Source: Maribacter dokdonensis DSW-8
GTDB lineage: Bacteria; Bacteroidota; Bacteroidia; Flavobacteriales; Flavobacteriaceae
Reading direction: 5' to 3'
DNA: 64,000 nt
Assembly (NCBI RefSeq): GCF_001447995.1
Contig: NZ_LDPE01000001.1
Coordinates: 1,364,001 to 1,428,000 of the forward strand
Positions 27,144 through 34,722 of this stretch are shown here, in pieces (the first letter of the stretch is position 1; the number at the start of each line of letters is the position of its first letter). Below the pieces are notes generated by a model, which saw nothing but the letters and a program-made list of their open reading frames with translations, did no database searches and was not told the DNA's origin. The position numbers were made by a program, and so were the translations under genes.

Positions 27144-27623
27144 TTAATTTGGAACTAATACTCCAGAAGCCTCAAAACTGTAAGTTCTTTTTGGAGATGT
27201 TATTTGTGCTATCTCTTGAGCTGTTTTACCGCCATCTTTAGCATAATGTCTTTGATCATCAACACTCATTTCCTCAACGAATGCCATACCATTCAATACC
27301 ACTTCCTTTTCTAAAATATCAGCTGGCATAAAAAAACCGTAATCTTTAAAACGTACCATAGCTTGGTTTCCATCAGCTAGCTCAACGGTCATCCAACAGC
27401 CTTTAACTTTGCACACTTCTTTAACCTTGGTTTTAAATTGTAGCTGTAAAGAATCCGAAACAGGCATGGTGGCAAATTGCCTCATAACTTCATCTTTTTC
27501 ACTCAATGTAGTGACAGTAAACTCTTCACCGTAAAACTTTGAAGAAGTATTTGCATCATTTTGTTGTCCAAAACATGAAAAAATGCCAAATAAAAAGACA
27601 AGTAATATGTTAAATCCTTTCAT
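27144..27623 (-). CDS. DUF4920 domain exported protein
   Basis: A 159-residue secreted protein from the ATG at 27623; the reading to 27662 adds 13 residues before the signal peptide and is rejected. The signal MKGFNILLVFLFGIFSCFGQ may be a lipoprotein or ordinary Sec signal. The DUF4920 domain (about 45-145) shows KVKEVCKVKGCWMTVELADG and MVRFKDYGFFMPAD, with a CxxxGC motif that could bind metal or form a disulfide. The function is not known. It is upstream of mnmD with no gap at all. Confidence 0.85.
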   Translation of the reverse strand: MKGFNILLVFLFGIFSCFGQQNDANTSSKFYGEEFTVTTLSEKDEVMRQFATMPVSDSLQLQFKTKVKEVCKVKGCWMTVELADGNQAMVRFKDYGFFMPADILEKEVVLNGMAFVEEMSVDDQRHYAKDGGKTAQEIAQITSPKRTYSFEASGVLVPN

Positions 27624-27731
27624 AAATCTCAAAAATGTTGATATCCCTGCAAAACTGATCAATTTTAAAGAAAAAAAGAAGTGCTACTATGGATATTTGT
27701 TTAATTTTAATCAACTAAAGTTACGTATTTC

Positions 27732-28802
27732 ATGAGTATTGCAACGAAAGATATCATAGTAGAAAAAGTTAAAACTTCAAAAATTGACCAAGTTGATTTT
27801 GACAATTTAACCTTTGGTTCTGTATTTACTGACCATATGTTGGTCTGCACATATAAGAACGGAGCATGGGAAACACCTACAATAACTCCATACCAACCTA
27901 TAACACTTGACCCTTCTTCTAAAATTTTCCATTACGGACAATCTATATTCGAAGGTATGAAAGCATATAAGGACAAAAATGACGATGTCTTTTTATTTAG
28001 ACCGTTAGACAACTTTAACCGCTTAAATATTTCTGCAGAGAGAATGTGCATACCGCAGATTCCCGAAGACTATTTCATGGAAGGTTTAACTACACTGTTA
28101 AACTTGGATAAAGAATTTATACCAACAAAAGAAGGAGGTTCTTTATACATTAGACCTTTTATGTTCGCTTCTGGCAACGGATTTCATGCTTCCCCTGCAA
28201 ATGAATATAAGTTTATTATTGCCTGTGCTCCTTCTGGCGCATATTTTTCAGGTAAAGTAAAAGTTCTTATCGAAGAAAAATATTCAAGATCAGCTAATGG
28301 TGGTGTTGGTTTCGCAAAAGCAGGTGGTAACTATGCAGGGCAATTTTACCCAACCCAATTGGCTATTGAAAAAGGATACAACCAGGTAATCTGGACAGAT
28401 GACACCACTCACGAATATATAGAAGAGGCTGGTGCAATGAATATTTTCATTAGAATCAACGACACTTTATTGACCGCACCTACAAGTGATCGTATTTTAG
28501 ATGGTATAACCAGAAAGAGTATTTTAGAAATTGCCAAAAACCAAGGTATAAAGACCGAGGTAAGAAAAATTACTGTAAAAGAAGTTGTCGAAGCAGCTAA
28601 AGACGGTTCATTAAAAGAAATGTTCGGTGCAGGTACCGCTGCAGTAATATCACCAATTGCTGGATTTGGTTTTAGAGATACAGATTATGATCTACCAGAA
28701 TTAGATAATAGTTATGGTCAGCAATTAAAGAAAATCATTACTGATATCCAGTACAACAAGTCTGAGGACAAGTTTGGATGGCGCTTTAAAGTGAAAGCTT
28801 AA
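27732..28802 (+). CDS. ilvE: Branched-chain amino acid aminotransferase
   Basis: PLP enzyme of fold IV that transaminates Leu, Ile and Val with 2-oxoglutarate; 356 residues, the length of the BCAT type II group. Signatures include FHYGQSIFEGMKAYK (about 75), YIRPFMFASG, the PLP lysine in GFAKAGGNYAGQF (about 196) and EEAGAMNIFI, then LDGITRKSILEIA near 255. It is cytoplasmic. It stands as a single gene between mnmD and the MazG-like gene, with a terminator at its 3' end; no other branched-chain genes are in the window. Confidence 0.95.
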   Translation: MSIATKDIIVEKVKTSKIDQVDFDNLTFGSVFTDHMLVCTYKNGAWETPTITPYQPITLDPSSKIFHYGQSIFEGMKAYKDKNDDVFLFRPLDNFNRLNISAERMCIPQIPEDYFMEGLTTLLNLDKEFIPTKEGGSLYIRPFMFASGNGFHASPANEYKFIIACAPSGAYFSGKVKVLIEEKYSRSANGGVGFAKAGGNYAGQFYPTQLAIEKGYNQVIWTDDTTHEYIEEAGAMNIFIRINDTLLTAPTSDRILDGITRKSILEIAKNQGIKTEVRKITVKEVVEAAKDGSLKEMFGAGTAAVISPIAGFGFRDTDYDLPELDNSYGQQLKKIITDIQYNKSEDKFGWRFKVKA

Positions 28803-28820
28803 AAAATTAATTCATAATAA

Positions 28821-28848
28821 AAAGGGGGCAAATTGCCCCCCTATTTTA
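28821..28848. terminator. Terminator between ilvE and MazG-like gene
   Basis: GGGGGCAA/TTGCCCCC stem with an A-rich left flank and a TATTTTATTT right flank; usable from both sides. Confidence 0.8.
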
Positions 28849-29232
28849 TTTACTCAATATTTCATTAATATTAGGTTTAAAATAGTTAGGGCCTTTTAAA
28901 ACCTTACCATCTTCCCGGTAAATTGGCTTACCATCTTCACCCAACTTACTCATATTACTACGCTGTATTTCATTGAACACCTCTTCAATTTTGTATTGCA
29001 TGCCATGTTCTAGAATTGTACCACACAATATGTACAACATATCTCCAAGGGCGTCGGCAACTTCTACCAAATCATTATTTTGGGCAGCCTCTAAATACTC
29101 CTTATTCTCTTCGTCCATTAAATTAAAGCGCAACATATTCTTGGCTGGTCCTAAATCAGCAATCATTTCTTCAGAAACACCTAGACCAAAAGAATTATGA
29201 AATTCCTTTACTGCATTGATTTTGTTCTTCAT
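28846..29232 (-). CDS. MazG-like nucleoside triphosphate pyrophosphohydrolase
   Basis: A 128-residue all-alpha NTP pyrophosphohydrolase of the MazG / PRA-PH superfamily, perhaps a housecleaning enzyme. The metal-binding helices carry the ExxE-12-28-ExxD pattern: LMDEENKEYLEA and DLVEVADALGDMLYILCG (about 39-75). The C-terminus (NMSKLGEDGKPIYREDGKV) is the typical tail of phosphoribosyl-ATP pyrophosphohydrolase-like proteins, but the gene is not near his genes. It is cytoplasmic and divergent from the small membrane protein at 29278. Confidence 0.85.
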   Translation of the reverse strand: MKNKINAVKEFHNSFGLGVSEEMIADLGPAKNMLRFNLMDEENKEYLEAAQNNDLVEVADALGDMLYILCGTILEHGMQYKIEEVFNEIQRSNMSKLGEDGKPIYREDGKVLKGPNYFKPNINEILSK

Positions 29233-29253
29233 TTTTATTTTACCGTTTTAGGT

Positions 29254-29261
29254 TAGCTTTG
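29254..29261 (+). promoter_or_regulatory. -7 box for small membrane protein
   Basis: TAGCTTTG followed by CG, 16 bp upstream of the ATG at 29278; a very short leader is implied. Confidence 0.5.
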
Positions 29262-29277
29262 CGTAAAAATATAAAAT

Positions 29278-29466
29278 ATGTTTAGCACCGGACAAATCAT
29301 TTTTGCAATCGCTTTTGCCGTGGTTTTTACGATCATAATCATTATTTCTTACAAAAAAGACCTTGATTTTCATCGTAAAAATTTCAAAGGTGTTAAATGG
29401 ATCGGCATATCCTTTGCACTTTTCTTGATTTTACTACTATTTATAAAGTTTTTCCTAAAGGAATAG
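29278..29466 (+). CDS. Small two-span membrane protein
   Basis: A 62-residue hydrophobic protein with two predicted helices (about 8-24 and 42-59) joined by a basic loop (KKDLDFHRKNFKG), which should face the cytoplasm. No named family is recognised; similar short proteins are common in Flavobacteriaceae. A -7 promoter box lies just upstream. The next gene, also a short membrane protein, starts 118 bp later with its own promoter. Confidence 0.65.
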   Translation: MFSTGQIIFAIAFAVVFTIIIIISYKKDLDFHRKNFKGVKWIGISFALFLILLLFIKFFLKE

Positions 29467-29546
29467 TTAATTTTTTTCCTACACCACAAAAATTAACGTT
29501 TTCACAACAAAACGGTCAATATCCTCGTTTAATATACCAAATACCG

Positions 29547-29554
29547 TAATTTTG
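29547..29554 (+). promoter_or_regulatory. -7 box for 59-residue protein
   Basis: TAATTTTG followed by CG, 30 bp upstream of the ATG at 29585. Confidence 0.5.
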
Positions 29555-29584
29555 CGTTATTCATCTATAAAGGTGTAATAAATT

Positions 29585-29764
29585 ATGATGACATTTCTTA
29601 CAATTTTTTTAGTATTAGTAGGTATTAACGTTGCCTTGGTCGTAGTTAGCTTAATAAGTGTTTCTCAAAAAACGAAAACTTCTTCTCAAAAGCTATCCAA
29701 ACAACCAACTTCTGTTATTTACCCATTAGATTTACTTACAACCAGCTACAAGAAAGCCGTTTAG
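29585..29764 (+). CDS. 59-residue single-span membrane protein
   Basis: ATG at 29585 (a second ATG follows directly) to TAG at 29762-29764. The product has one N-terminal hydrophobic helix and a polar C-terminal tail rich in Lys, Ser and Thr (KTKTSSQKLSKQP) that ends TTSYKKAV. The first 20 or so residues resemble the 28-residue peptide at 13741 (shared TFLT-x-FLVL and IN). A -7 promoter box lies 30 bp upstream, and crcB begins 18 bp after the stop, so the two may be co-transcribed. No named family is recognised. Confidence 0.6.
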   Translation: MMTFLTIFLVLVGINVALVVVSLISVSQKTKTSSQKLSKQPTSVIYPLDLLTTSYKKAV

Positions 29765-29782
29765 TTTTTACCTTTATAAGGT

Positions 29783-30154
29783 ATGAAACAATTTATACTG
29801 GTTTTTTTAGGTGGGGGGTTCGGTAGTATATTAAGATATATTATATCTAAAAACCTTAACGCCTACTATTCAAATTTCTATTTAGGTACTTTTCTTGTCA
29901 ACGTAATTGGTTGTCTAATAATAGGTATACTTATAGGACTCTCCTTAAAGAACAATTACATTTCTGAAAATCAGACTTTATTATTAGCCACCGGATTTTG
30001 CGGAGGCTTTACCACTTTCTCTACATTTGCTTTAGAAAGCAATATCCTTTTAAAAGAATCTTCTCTACTTCAAACTTCATTATATATGGGGTTAAGTGTC
30101 GTTATAGGTGTCTTAGCCATCTCATTAGGTCTTTGGGTTTGCAAAATGTTATAG
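29783..30154 (+). CDS. crcB: Fluoride exporter CrcB (Fluc)
   Basis: Small fluoride channel that works as an antiparallel dimer, 123 residues with four hydrophobic helices. Signatures are FLGGGFGSILRYIIS at the N-terminus, FLVNVIGCLIIG (about 38) and ATGFCGGFTTFSTFALE (about 70), which holds the conserved Phe box and the central sodium site. No fluoride riboswitch is recognisable in the 18 bp before it or in the leader of the small gene upstream. It protects the cytoplasm from fluoride. Confidence 0.93.
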   Translation: MKQFILVFLGGGFGSILRYIISKNLNAYYSNFYLGTFLVNVIGCLIIGILIGLSLKNNYISENQTLLLATGFCGGFTTFSTFALESNILLKESSLLQTSLYMGLSVVIGVLAISLGLWVCKML

Positions 30155-30326
30155 AATTAACATTCACTAAGCACTATTTTATTTTTGTTCATTTTTTTAG
30201 GTATTTGCTCATTTTTTAAACAATCGTTAGATAATCACTCCTTTTTCTGACGATTATTCTACACACAGGTTAATTTCATCAATTCCATTTCTAGATATTG
30301 TCAAAATATATAACCATAAATAACAT

Positions 30327-30347
30327 TACCCTAAAATTTAAGGGGTA
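30327..30347. promoter_or_regulatory. Distal nitrogen-operon dyad
   Basis: An imperfect palindrome of the form TACCCTAAA-x-TTTAAGGGGTA. Its centre is 79 bp upstream of the first base of the glnK -7 box. A similar dyad lies at the same distance from the GSII promoter (47387-47408). Confidence 0.6.
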
Positions 30348-30379
30348 TATATTAAGATACTCGTAAAAATTACGCATGA

Positions 30380-30400
30380 ACCCCTAATATTTTTAGGGTA
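30380..30400. promoter_or_regulatory. Proximal nitrogen-operon dyad
   Basis: ACCCCTAA-N5-TTTAGGGTA, centred 26 bp upstream of the -7 box and so covering the -33 region, where no TTTG is found. The position suits an activator that replaces the -33 contact. It is 53 bp, about five helical turns, from the distal dyad. Confidence 0.6.
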
Positions 30401-30415
30401 ACAATGTTTTTAACA

Positions 30416-30423
30416 TATATTTG
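30416..30423 (+). promoter_or_regulatory. glnK-amt -7 box
   Basis: TATATTTG, 22 bp upstream of the glnK ATG at 30446. It lies inside a longer possible reading that begins at 30404, which rules that start out. Confidence 0.6.
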
Positions 30424-30445
30424 GCAATATCAAAAACTTATTCAA

Positions 30446-30784
30446 ATGAAAAAAATCGAGGCAATTATTAGAAAATCAAAGTTTGACGATGTCAAAGAAG
30501 CGTTGCACAGTATTGAAGTAAATTTCTTCAGTTACTGGGATGTAACAGGTGTAGGTAATGAAAAAGAAGGTCACGTTTACCGTGGTATCTCTTACAGTAC
30601 TACTGACATACAACGCAGGTACCTAACCATTGTAGTATCAGATGACTTTCTAGAAAAAACAGTTAATAAAATACTAGAGGCAGCTTACTCCGGTAATGTA
30701 GGTGACGGTAAAATATTTGTATCTGAAGTCCTTCAAGCATATAGAATAAGAACCAAAGAAGACGGTTTAGCCGGTATTAACTAA
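30446..30784 (+). CDS. glnK: PII family nitrogen regulator
   Basis: A trimeric signal protein sensing 2-oxoglutarate and ATP/ADP, 112 residues from the ATG at 30446. The start KKIEAIIRKSKFDDVKEAL, the T-loop with YRGISY (the tyrosine used for uridylylation in enterobacteria is kept) and the GDGKIFV signature near the C-terminus are all PII-like. It lies 30 bp upstream of amt, the standard pairing in which GlnK plugs the AmtB channel when nitrogen is ample. Two dyads and a -7 box precede it. Confidence 0.95.
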   Translation: MKKIEAIIRKSKFDDVKEALHSIEVNFFSYWDVTGVGNEKEGHVYRGISYSTTDIQRRYLTIVVSDDFLEKTVNKILEAAYSGNVGDGKIFVSEVLQAYRIRTKEDGLAGIN

Positions 30785-30814
30785 ATAAAATAACTAACTA
30801 AAAAACTAAACGAA

Positions 30815-32053
30815 ATGGACGCAGGATTATTTACAGCAAATAACGTATGGATGATGTTGGCTACCGCATTGGTATTCTTCATGCATACAGGTTTTGCCTT
30901 TTTAGAAATTGGCTTAACAAGACAAAAGAACACAATCAACATATTATTTAAGAATATCTTCATTATTACAGGTGGTTTACTTCTTTATTATGCATGGGGA
31001 TTCAACTTAATGTACCCAGGCTTTGAAGACGGAGATATGGGCTTATTAAAATTTGCAGGTTTTGGTATTGATGCCCCTGAAGGCGGTATGACACCTGACT
31101 ATGCAGATGGCGGCTACACATGGTGGACAGATTTTCTTTTCCAAGGAATGTTCGCAGCAACAGCGGCTACTATTGTATCTGGTGCAGTAGCAGAACGTAT
31201 GAAAATTGGAGCTTTCATGATATTTACAGTAATCTATGTTGGTTTGGTATACCCTATAGTAGGTGCTTGGAAATGGGGAGGCGGATTCTTGGATTCATGG
31301 GGATTCTATGATTTTGCAGGTTCTACATTAGTACACTCAGTAGGTGGATGGGCAGCTTTAGTTGCAATATACCTTTTAGGTTCTAGAATTGGAAAATTCG
31401 GTAAAGATGGTAAGCCAAACGCTATACCGGGTCACAGCATACCAATGGCTACCGCAGGTGTATTGATATTATGGTTAGGATGGTTTGGGTTTAACGGTGG
31501 TTCAGTATTATCCGCAGATCCAGAATTGACATCTTTAGTATTGGTTACTACAAGTTTAGCTGCAGCCGCTGGTGGATTTGGAGCAATGATCACCTCTACT
31601 ATTCTTTATAAGAACTTAGATTTAACTATGTTCTTGAACGGTATTCTTGGTGGATTGGTAGGTATTACCGCAGGAGCGGATTTAATGTCACCAAATGAAG
31701 CTGTAATCATAGGATTCATTGCCGGTATTATCATTGTAGGTGGTGTTGCCTTGGTAGACAAATTAAAATTAGATGACCCTGTAGGTGCTGTAGCAGTTCA
31801 CTTGATCTGTGGTATCTGGGGAACATTGGTTGTAGGTATCTTCGGTAGCATGGCTAGTGGAGCTCAGTTCATGACACAACTATACGGTGTATTGATCGTA
31901 GGTGGGTTCTGTATAGTAACCTCTGGTATTATTTTAGGAGTACTTAAAGCAACTATTGGTCTTAGAGTTTCTAAAGAAGAAGAAGTTGAAGGTTTAGATC
32001 TTCATGAGCACGGAATGGATGCTTATGCTGATTTCAGAATGAACCAACACTAA
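30815..32053 (+). CDS. amt: Ammonium transporter Amt
   Basis: Trimeric inner-membrane ammonium channel, 412 residues and eleven predicted helices. The family core includes FMHTGFAFLEIGLTR (helix 1), FQGMFAATAATIVSGAVAER, the pore histidines in GSTLVHSVGGWAAL (about 168) and VAVHLICGIWGTL (about 325), and GWFGFNGGS. The cytoplasmic tail KEEEVEGLDLHEHGMDAY is typical. It is second gene of glnK-amt and should be blocked by GlnK. A hairpin and then a porin gene follow. Confidence 0.96.
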   Translation: MDAGLFTANNVWMMLATALVFFMHTGFAFLEIGLTRQKNTINILFKNIFIITGGLLLYYAWGFNLMYPGFEDGDMGLLKFAGFGIDAPEGGMTPDYADGGYTWWTDFLFQGMFAATAATIVSGAVAERMKIGAFMIFTVIYVGLVYPIVGAWKWGGGFLDSWGFYDFAGSTLVHSVGGWAALVAIYLLGSRIGKFGKDGKPNAIPGHSIPMATAGVLILWLGWFGFNGGSVLSADPELTSLVLVTTSLAAAAGGFGAMITSTILYKNLDLTMFLNGILGGLVGITAGADLMSPNEAVIIGFIAGIIIVGGVALVDKLKLDDPVGAVAVHLICGIWGTLVVGIFGSMASGAQFMTQLYGVLIVGGFCIVTSGIILGVLKATIGLRVSKEEEVEGLDLHEHGMDAYADFRMNQH

Positions 32054-32060
32054 AAAAATA

Positions 32061-32084
32061 CGGAGCGTTTTGCAGAACGCTCCG
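32061..32084 (+). terminator. Hairpin after amt without strong U-tract
   Basis: Stem CGGAGCGTT/AACGCTCCG, 9 bp, loop TTGCAG, preceded by seven A residues but followed by TTACAT rather than a T-run. It is either a partial terminator or an mRNA-protecting hairpin between amt and the porin gene. Confidence 0.6.
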
Positions 32085-32153
32085 TTACATAACCTTTTCA
32101 ATAAATAAATTTCTCAAAATTAATTCATCCCATTAGGGATTAAATCAAAACTT

Positions 32154-33167
32154 ATGAAAACGATTATAAATACAAAGTACGTAAAAAATATTTTCGCATC
32201 AGGTCTTATGCTTTTTGCAGCTGCAGGTGTAGTAGCTCAAGAAGAGGAAGAGAAAAAAATAAGCATTAGTGGTTCTGTAGATGCTTATTACCAAACAAAT
32301 TTAAGTGCTTCTGATGCTACCCCTCAATCATTCGGTAGCTCATTTGCCAACGAATTAGGGTTTGCATTGGGTATGGCCAATATAGTTGCCGCTTACGAAG
32401 GCGAAAAGACCGGTGTAGTTGCAGATGTTGTATTTGGCCCTAGAGGTGAAGATGCTGTGGGTGGTTATAACCTAAATCAATTATATGCTTACTGGAATGT
32501 ATCTGATGCTACTACATTAACAATGGGTAGATTTAATACATACTTAGGATACGAAGTAATTTCTCCGGTAGGTAACTTTAACTACAGCACATCTTACTTG
32601 TTCTCTAGCGGACCTTTTTCTCATGTAGGTTTAAAGGCTGATTTTGCTTTATCTGATGATTTCAGTTTAATGTTAGCTATTATGAACGTAACCGATACCA
32701 ACAATAACTTAACTGGCGCATATTCTGCTGGAGCTCAATTGGGTTATTCAGGTCAGTACCTTAACTTCTACTACGATGGTGGTGAGGCTTTAGGTTTTGA
32801 AATTGATTATACAGGTGGTTTTGATCTTTCAGAAGATTTCTTCTTAGGGATAAATGCAGCATATGCTGATAACGATGGTGCAGGATTCTCAGGTGTAGCA
32901 CTATACCCACAATACGCTACATCAGACGACTTCTCTATAGGTTTAAGAGGTGAATATTTCGCAATTGACTTAGATGACCCAGCAATAGATAACCCTAACG
33001 TATTAGGATTAACTTTAACAGGGAGCTATACAGTAGAGAACTTAACCATTAAACCAGAAATCAGATTAGATTCTTGGGGTAATGATGTTGAGCCTTACTT
33101 TGATGCAGACGGCGCAGCTTCTAAAAGCTTATCTTCTTTCTTAGTAGCAGCCGTATACTCTTTCTAA
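32154..33167 (+). CDS. Outer-membrane porin, BBP2/OmpL-like
   Basis: A 337-residue exported beta-barrel protein with a signal peptide (LMLFAAAGVVAQ, cleavage about residue 28). The mature part has a long series of amphipathic strands such as VDAYYQTNLS, NQLYAYWNV and TLTMGRFNTYLGYE, and ends in a C-terminal Phe (AAVYSF), the usual barrel sorting signal. It matches the putative beta-barrel porin-2 (OmpL-like) family. It lies 100 bp after amt on the same strand with a hairpin between, so it may be transcribed by readthrough and let nitrogen compounds cross the outer membrane. That role is inference. Confidence 0.82.
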   Translation: MKTIINTKYVKNIFASGLMLFAAAGVVAQEEEEKKISISGSVDAYYQTNLSASDATPQSFGSSFANELGFALGMANIVAAYEGEKTGVVADVVFGPRGEDAVGGYNLNQLYAYWNVSDATTLTMGRFNTYLGYEVISPVGNFNYSTSYLFSSGPFSHVGLKADFALSDDFSLMLAIMNVTDTNNNLTGAYSAGAQLGYSGQYLNFYYDGGEALGFEIDYTGGFDLSEDFFLGINAAYADNDGAGFSGVALYPQYATSDDFSIGLRGEYFAIDLDDPAIDNPNVLGLTLTGSYTVENLTIKPEIRLDSWGNDVEPYFDADGAASKSLSSFLVAAVYSF

Positions 33168-33210
33168 GTTGTTGATATAATTAATGGTTGATTTTATAGT
33201 TTAAGTTTTA

Positions 33211-33240
33211 AAACCTCGGCAATACCTGCCGAGGTTTTTT
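33211..33240. terminator. Terminator after porin gene
   Basis: Stem AAACCTCGGCA/TGCCGAGGTTT with loop ATACC and a T-run on the plus side; it separates the porin gene from the convergent DUF1684 gene. Confidence 0.88.
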
Positions 33241-33249
33241 ATTTTCCCA

Positions 33250-33900
33250 TTAATGCTCAAAGGCTTTCACCCCTACTTTAATTTCTGTATCCAAATTATT
33301 GACCTTAGGCACAATTGGACAACTAAATTTTTTATTATAAGCGCAATAAGGATTATAGGCTTTATTGAAGTTCAAAATTATCTTATTGCCCTTGGGTATT
33401 CTTAAATCTAAATACCTACCACCCCCATACGTTTCTTCTCCGTTTGTATTATCTGTAAAAGGCAAAAACAAATAATCTTCATATTCCGCTTGCGTAATTA
33501 GTTCTGGCGATTGATAAATTTCCAATTCATGATCTTTTCCATTCAAGGTAAATTTAGCAATACCGTAAACCACCTCCGTTGATTCTCTACCTGTTGTTGT
33601 TGGCATTGAAAATGGTAAAGCTTCTGGCGTTCTTACAAGCTCCGCTTCTACTATGTAGTTGGTATCTGGCTCAAAGAAATCCAAAGACTCAAAATTAATT
33701 CTAAACCTATCGGGCAACGGTGAAGATTCAGGGTTTTTGAACTCAGCATTCAGCTCTTCTTGAAACAGCAAAATATCAGCTAGCTTATCTGACTTTGTTA
33801 TTGATTCAATGTTAGGTTTGGCATCATGATACTTTTTTTCTTGTCCGCAAGAAACCATTACACACAAAATCAATACTGCAATACTTATTCTCATATCCAT
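33250..33900 (-). CDS. DUF1684 domain lipoprotein
   Basis: A 216-residue lipoprotein (MDMRISIAVLILCVMVSCGQ, lipobox Cys 18). The DUF1684 core is recognisable: FLPFTDNTNGEETYGGGRYLDLRI and the C-terminal LNFNKAYNPYCAYNKKFSCPIVP with its conserved NPYCAYN and CP residues. Members are widespread in Bacteroidota and Actinobacteria; their function is unknown. A second ATG two codons in would also give the signal peptide. It is a single gene, divergent from the DJ-1-like gene. Confidence 0.88.
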   Translation of the reverse strand: MDMRISIAVLILCVMVSCGQEKKYHDAKPNIESITKSDKLADILLFQEELNAEFKNPESSPLPDRFRINFESLDFFEPDTNYIVEAELVRTPEALPFSMPTTTGRESTEVVYGIAKFTLNGKDHELEIYQSPELITQAEYEDYLFLPFTDNTNGEETYGGGRYLDLRIPKGNKIILNFNKAYNPYCAYNKKFSCPIVPKVNNLDTEIKVGVKAFEH

Positions 33901-33981
33901 TCATTTACATTTCAAAAATACAATATATTCATTGTAAGTTTTTCACATATAATCGTACTTTAGAAATCGAAAACAATTCAT

Positions 33982-34722
33982 ATGAAACTTAAATACCTTC
34001 TTATTCTTTTACCATTTATACTAGTTAGCTGCAATCAAAAGAAAGCTAAAAAAGAAACCACAGTGGTTAAAGAAACAAGACAATTACCAAAGCTAGAACC
34101 CAGTAATTATAATGTTGCTTTTCTAATAATGAAGGGAACGTTCAATACTGAATTCACAGCCCCATTCGATATATTTCAACATACAAAATTTAGAAAAGGC
34201 ATAAAGGCCATGAACACATTTACCGTAGCAAATACTTTAGAACCCATAACCACTTTTGAAGGTGTTCGCATTTTACCCGATTTTGACTACACTAAAGATG
34301 ATTTACCTAAAATAGATATATTGGTAGTACCTAGTGCGGAACATTCTATGGATAGTGACTTAAAAGATGAAGTCATGATCAACTTTATTAAACAAATAGA
34401 CAAGAGCGCGCTATATATGACCAGTCATTGTGACGGCGCCTTTCCCTTGGCAAAAGCTGGTATTTTAGATTCGGTAGCTTCAACAACTTTTCCCAGTGAT
34501 ATTGAAAATTACAAAGCCATGTTTCCTAATTTAGACATAAAGGACAATGTATTATTTGTTCATGACGGAAAATACATTACTTCTGCAGGAGGCGCAAAAA
34601 GTTTTGAAGCCGCTTTATATTTATGTGAAATACTATACGGAAAAGATATTGCCAAATCATTGGCAAAAGGTCTGGTCATAGATTGGAAATTGGAAGATGT
34701 ACCTCACGTTACCGTTCAATAA
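33982..34722 (+). CDS. DJ-1/PfpI family lipoprotein
   Basis: A 246-residue protein with a lipoprotein signal (MKLKYLLILLPFILVSCNQ, Cys 17) and a DJ-1/PfpI (type 1 glutamine amidotransferase-like) domain from about 45 to 235. The elbow cysteine is in YMTSHCDGAFPLAKAGIL (about 151), followed by the usual LFVHDGKYITSAGGAKSFEAALYL block. Most family members are cytoplasmic, so the lipid anchor is somewhat unusual and implies a periplasmic role. Its 3' end overlaps the convergent esterase-like gene by 14 bp. Confidence 0.85.
   Translation: MKLKYLLILLPFILVSCNQKKAKKETTVVKETRQLPKLEPSNYNVAFLIMKGTFNTEFTAPFDIFQHTKFRKGIKAMNTFTVANTLEPITTFEGVRILPDFDYTKDDLPKIDILVVPSAEHSMDSDLKDEVMINFIKQIDKSALYMTSHCDGAFPLAKAGILDSVASTTFPSDIENYKAMFPNLDIKDNVLFVHDGKYITSAGGAKSFEAALYLCEILYGKDIAKSLAKGLVIDWKLEDVPHVTVQ

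Noticed and set aside
29765..29782. Fluoride riboswitch upstream of crcB
   Set aside because: Only 18 bp lie before crcB and the leader of the preceding small gene shows no crcB-motif pseudoknot pattern that I can recognise.
30222..30255. AATCGTTAG/CTGACGATT hairpin after crcB
   Set aside because: A 9-bp stem with a 16-base loop and no U-tract; too weak to call a terminator.
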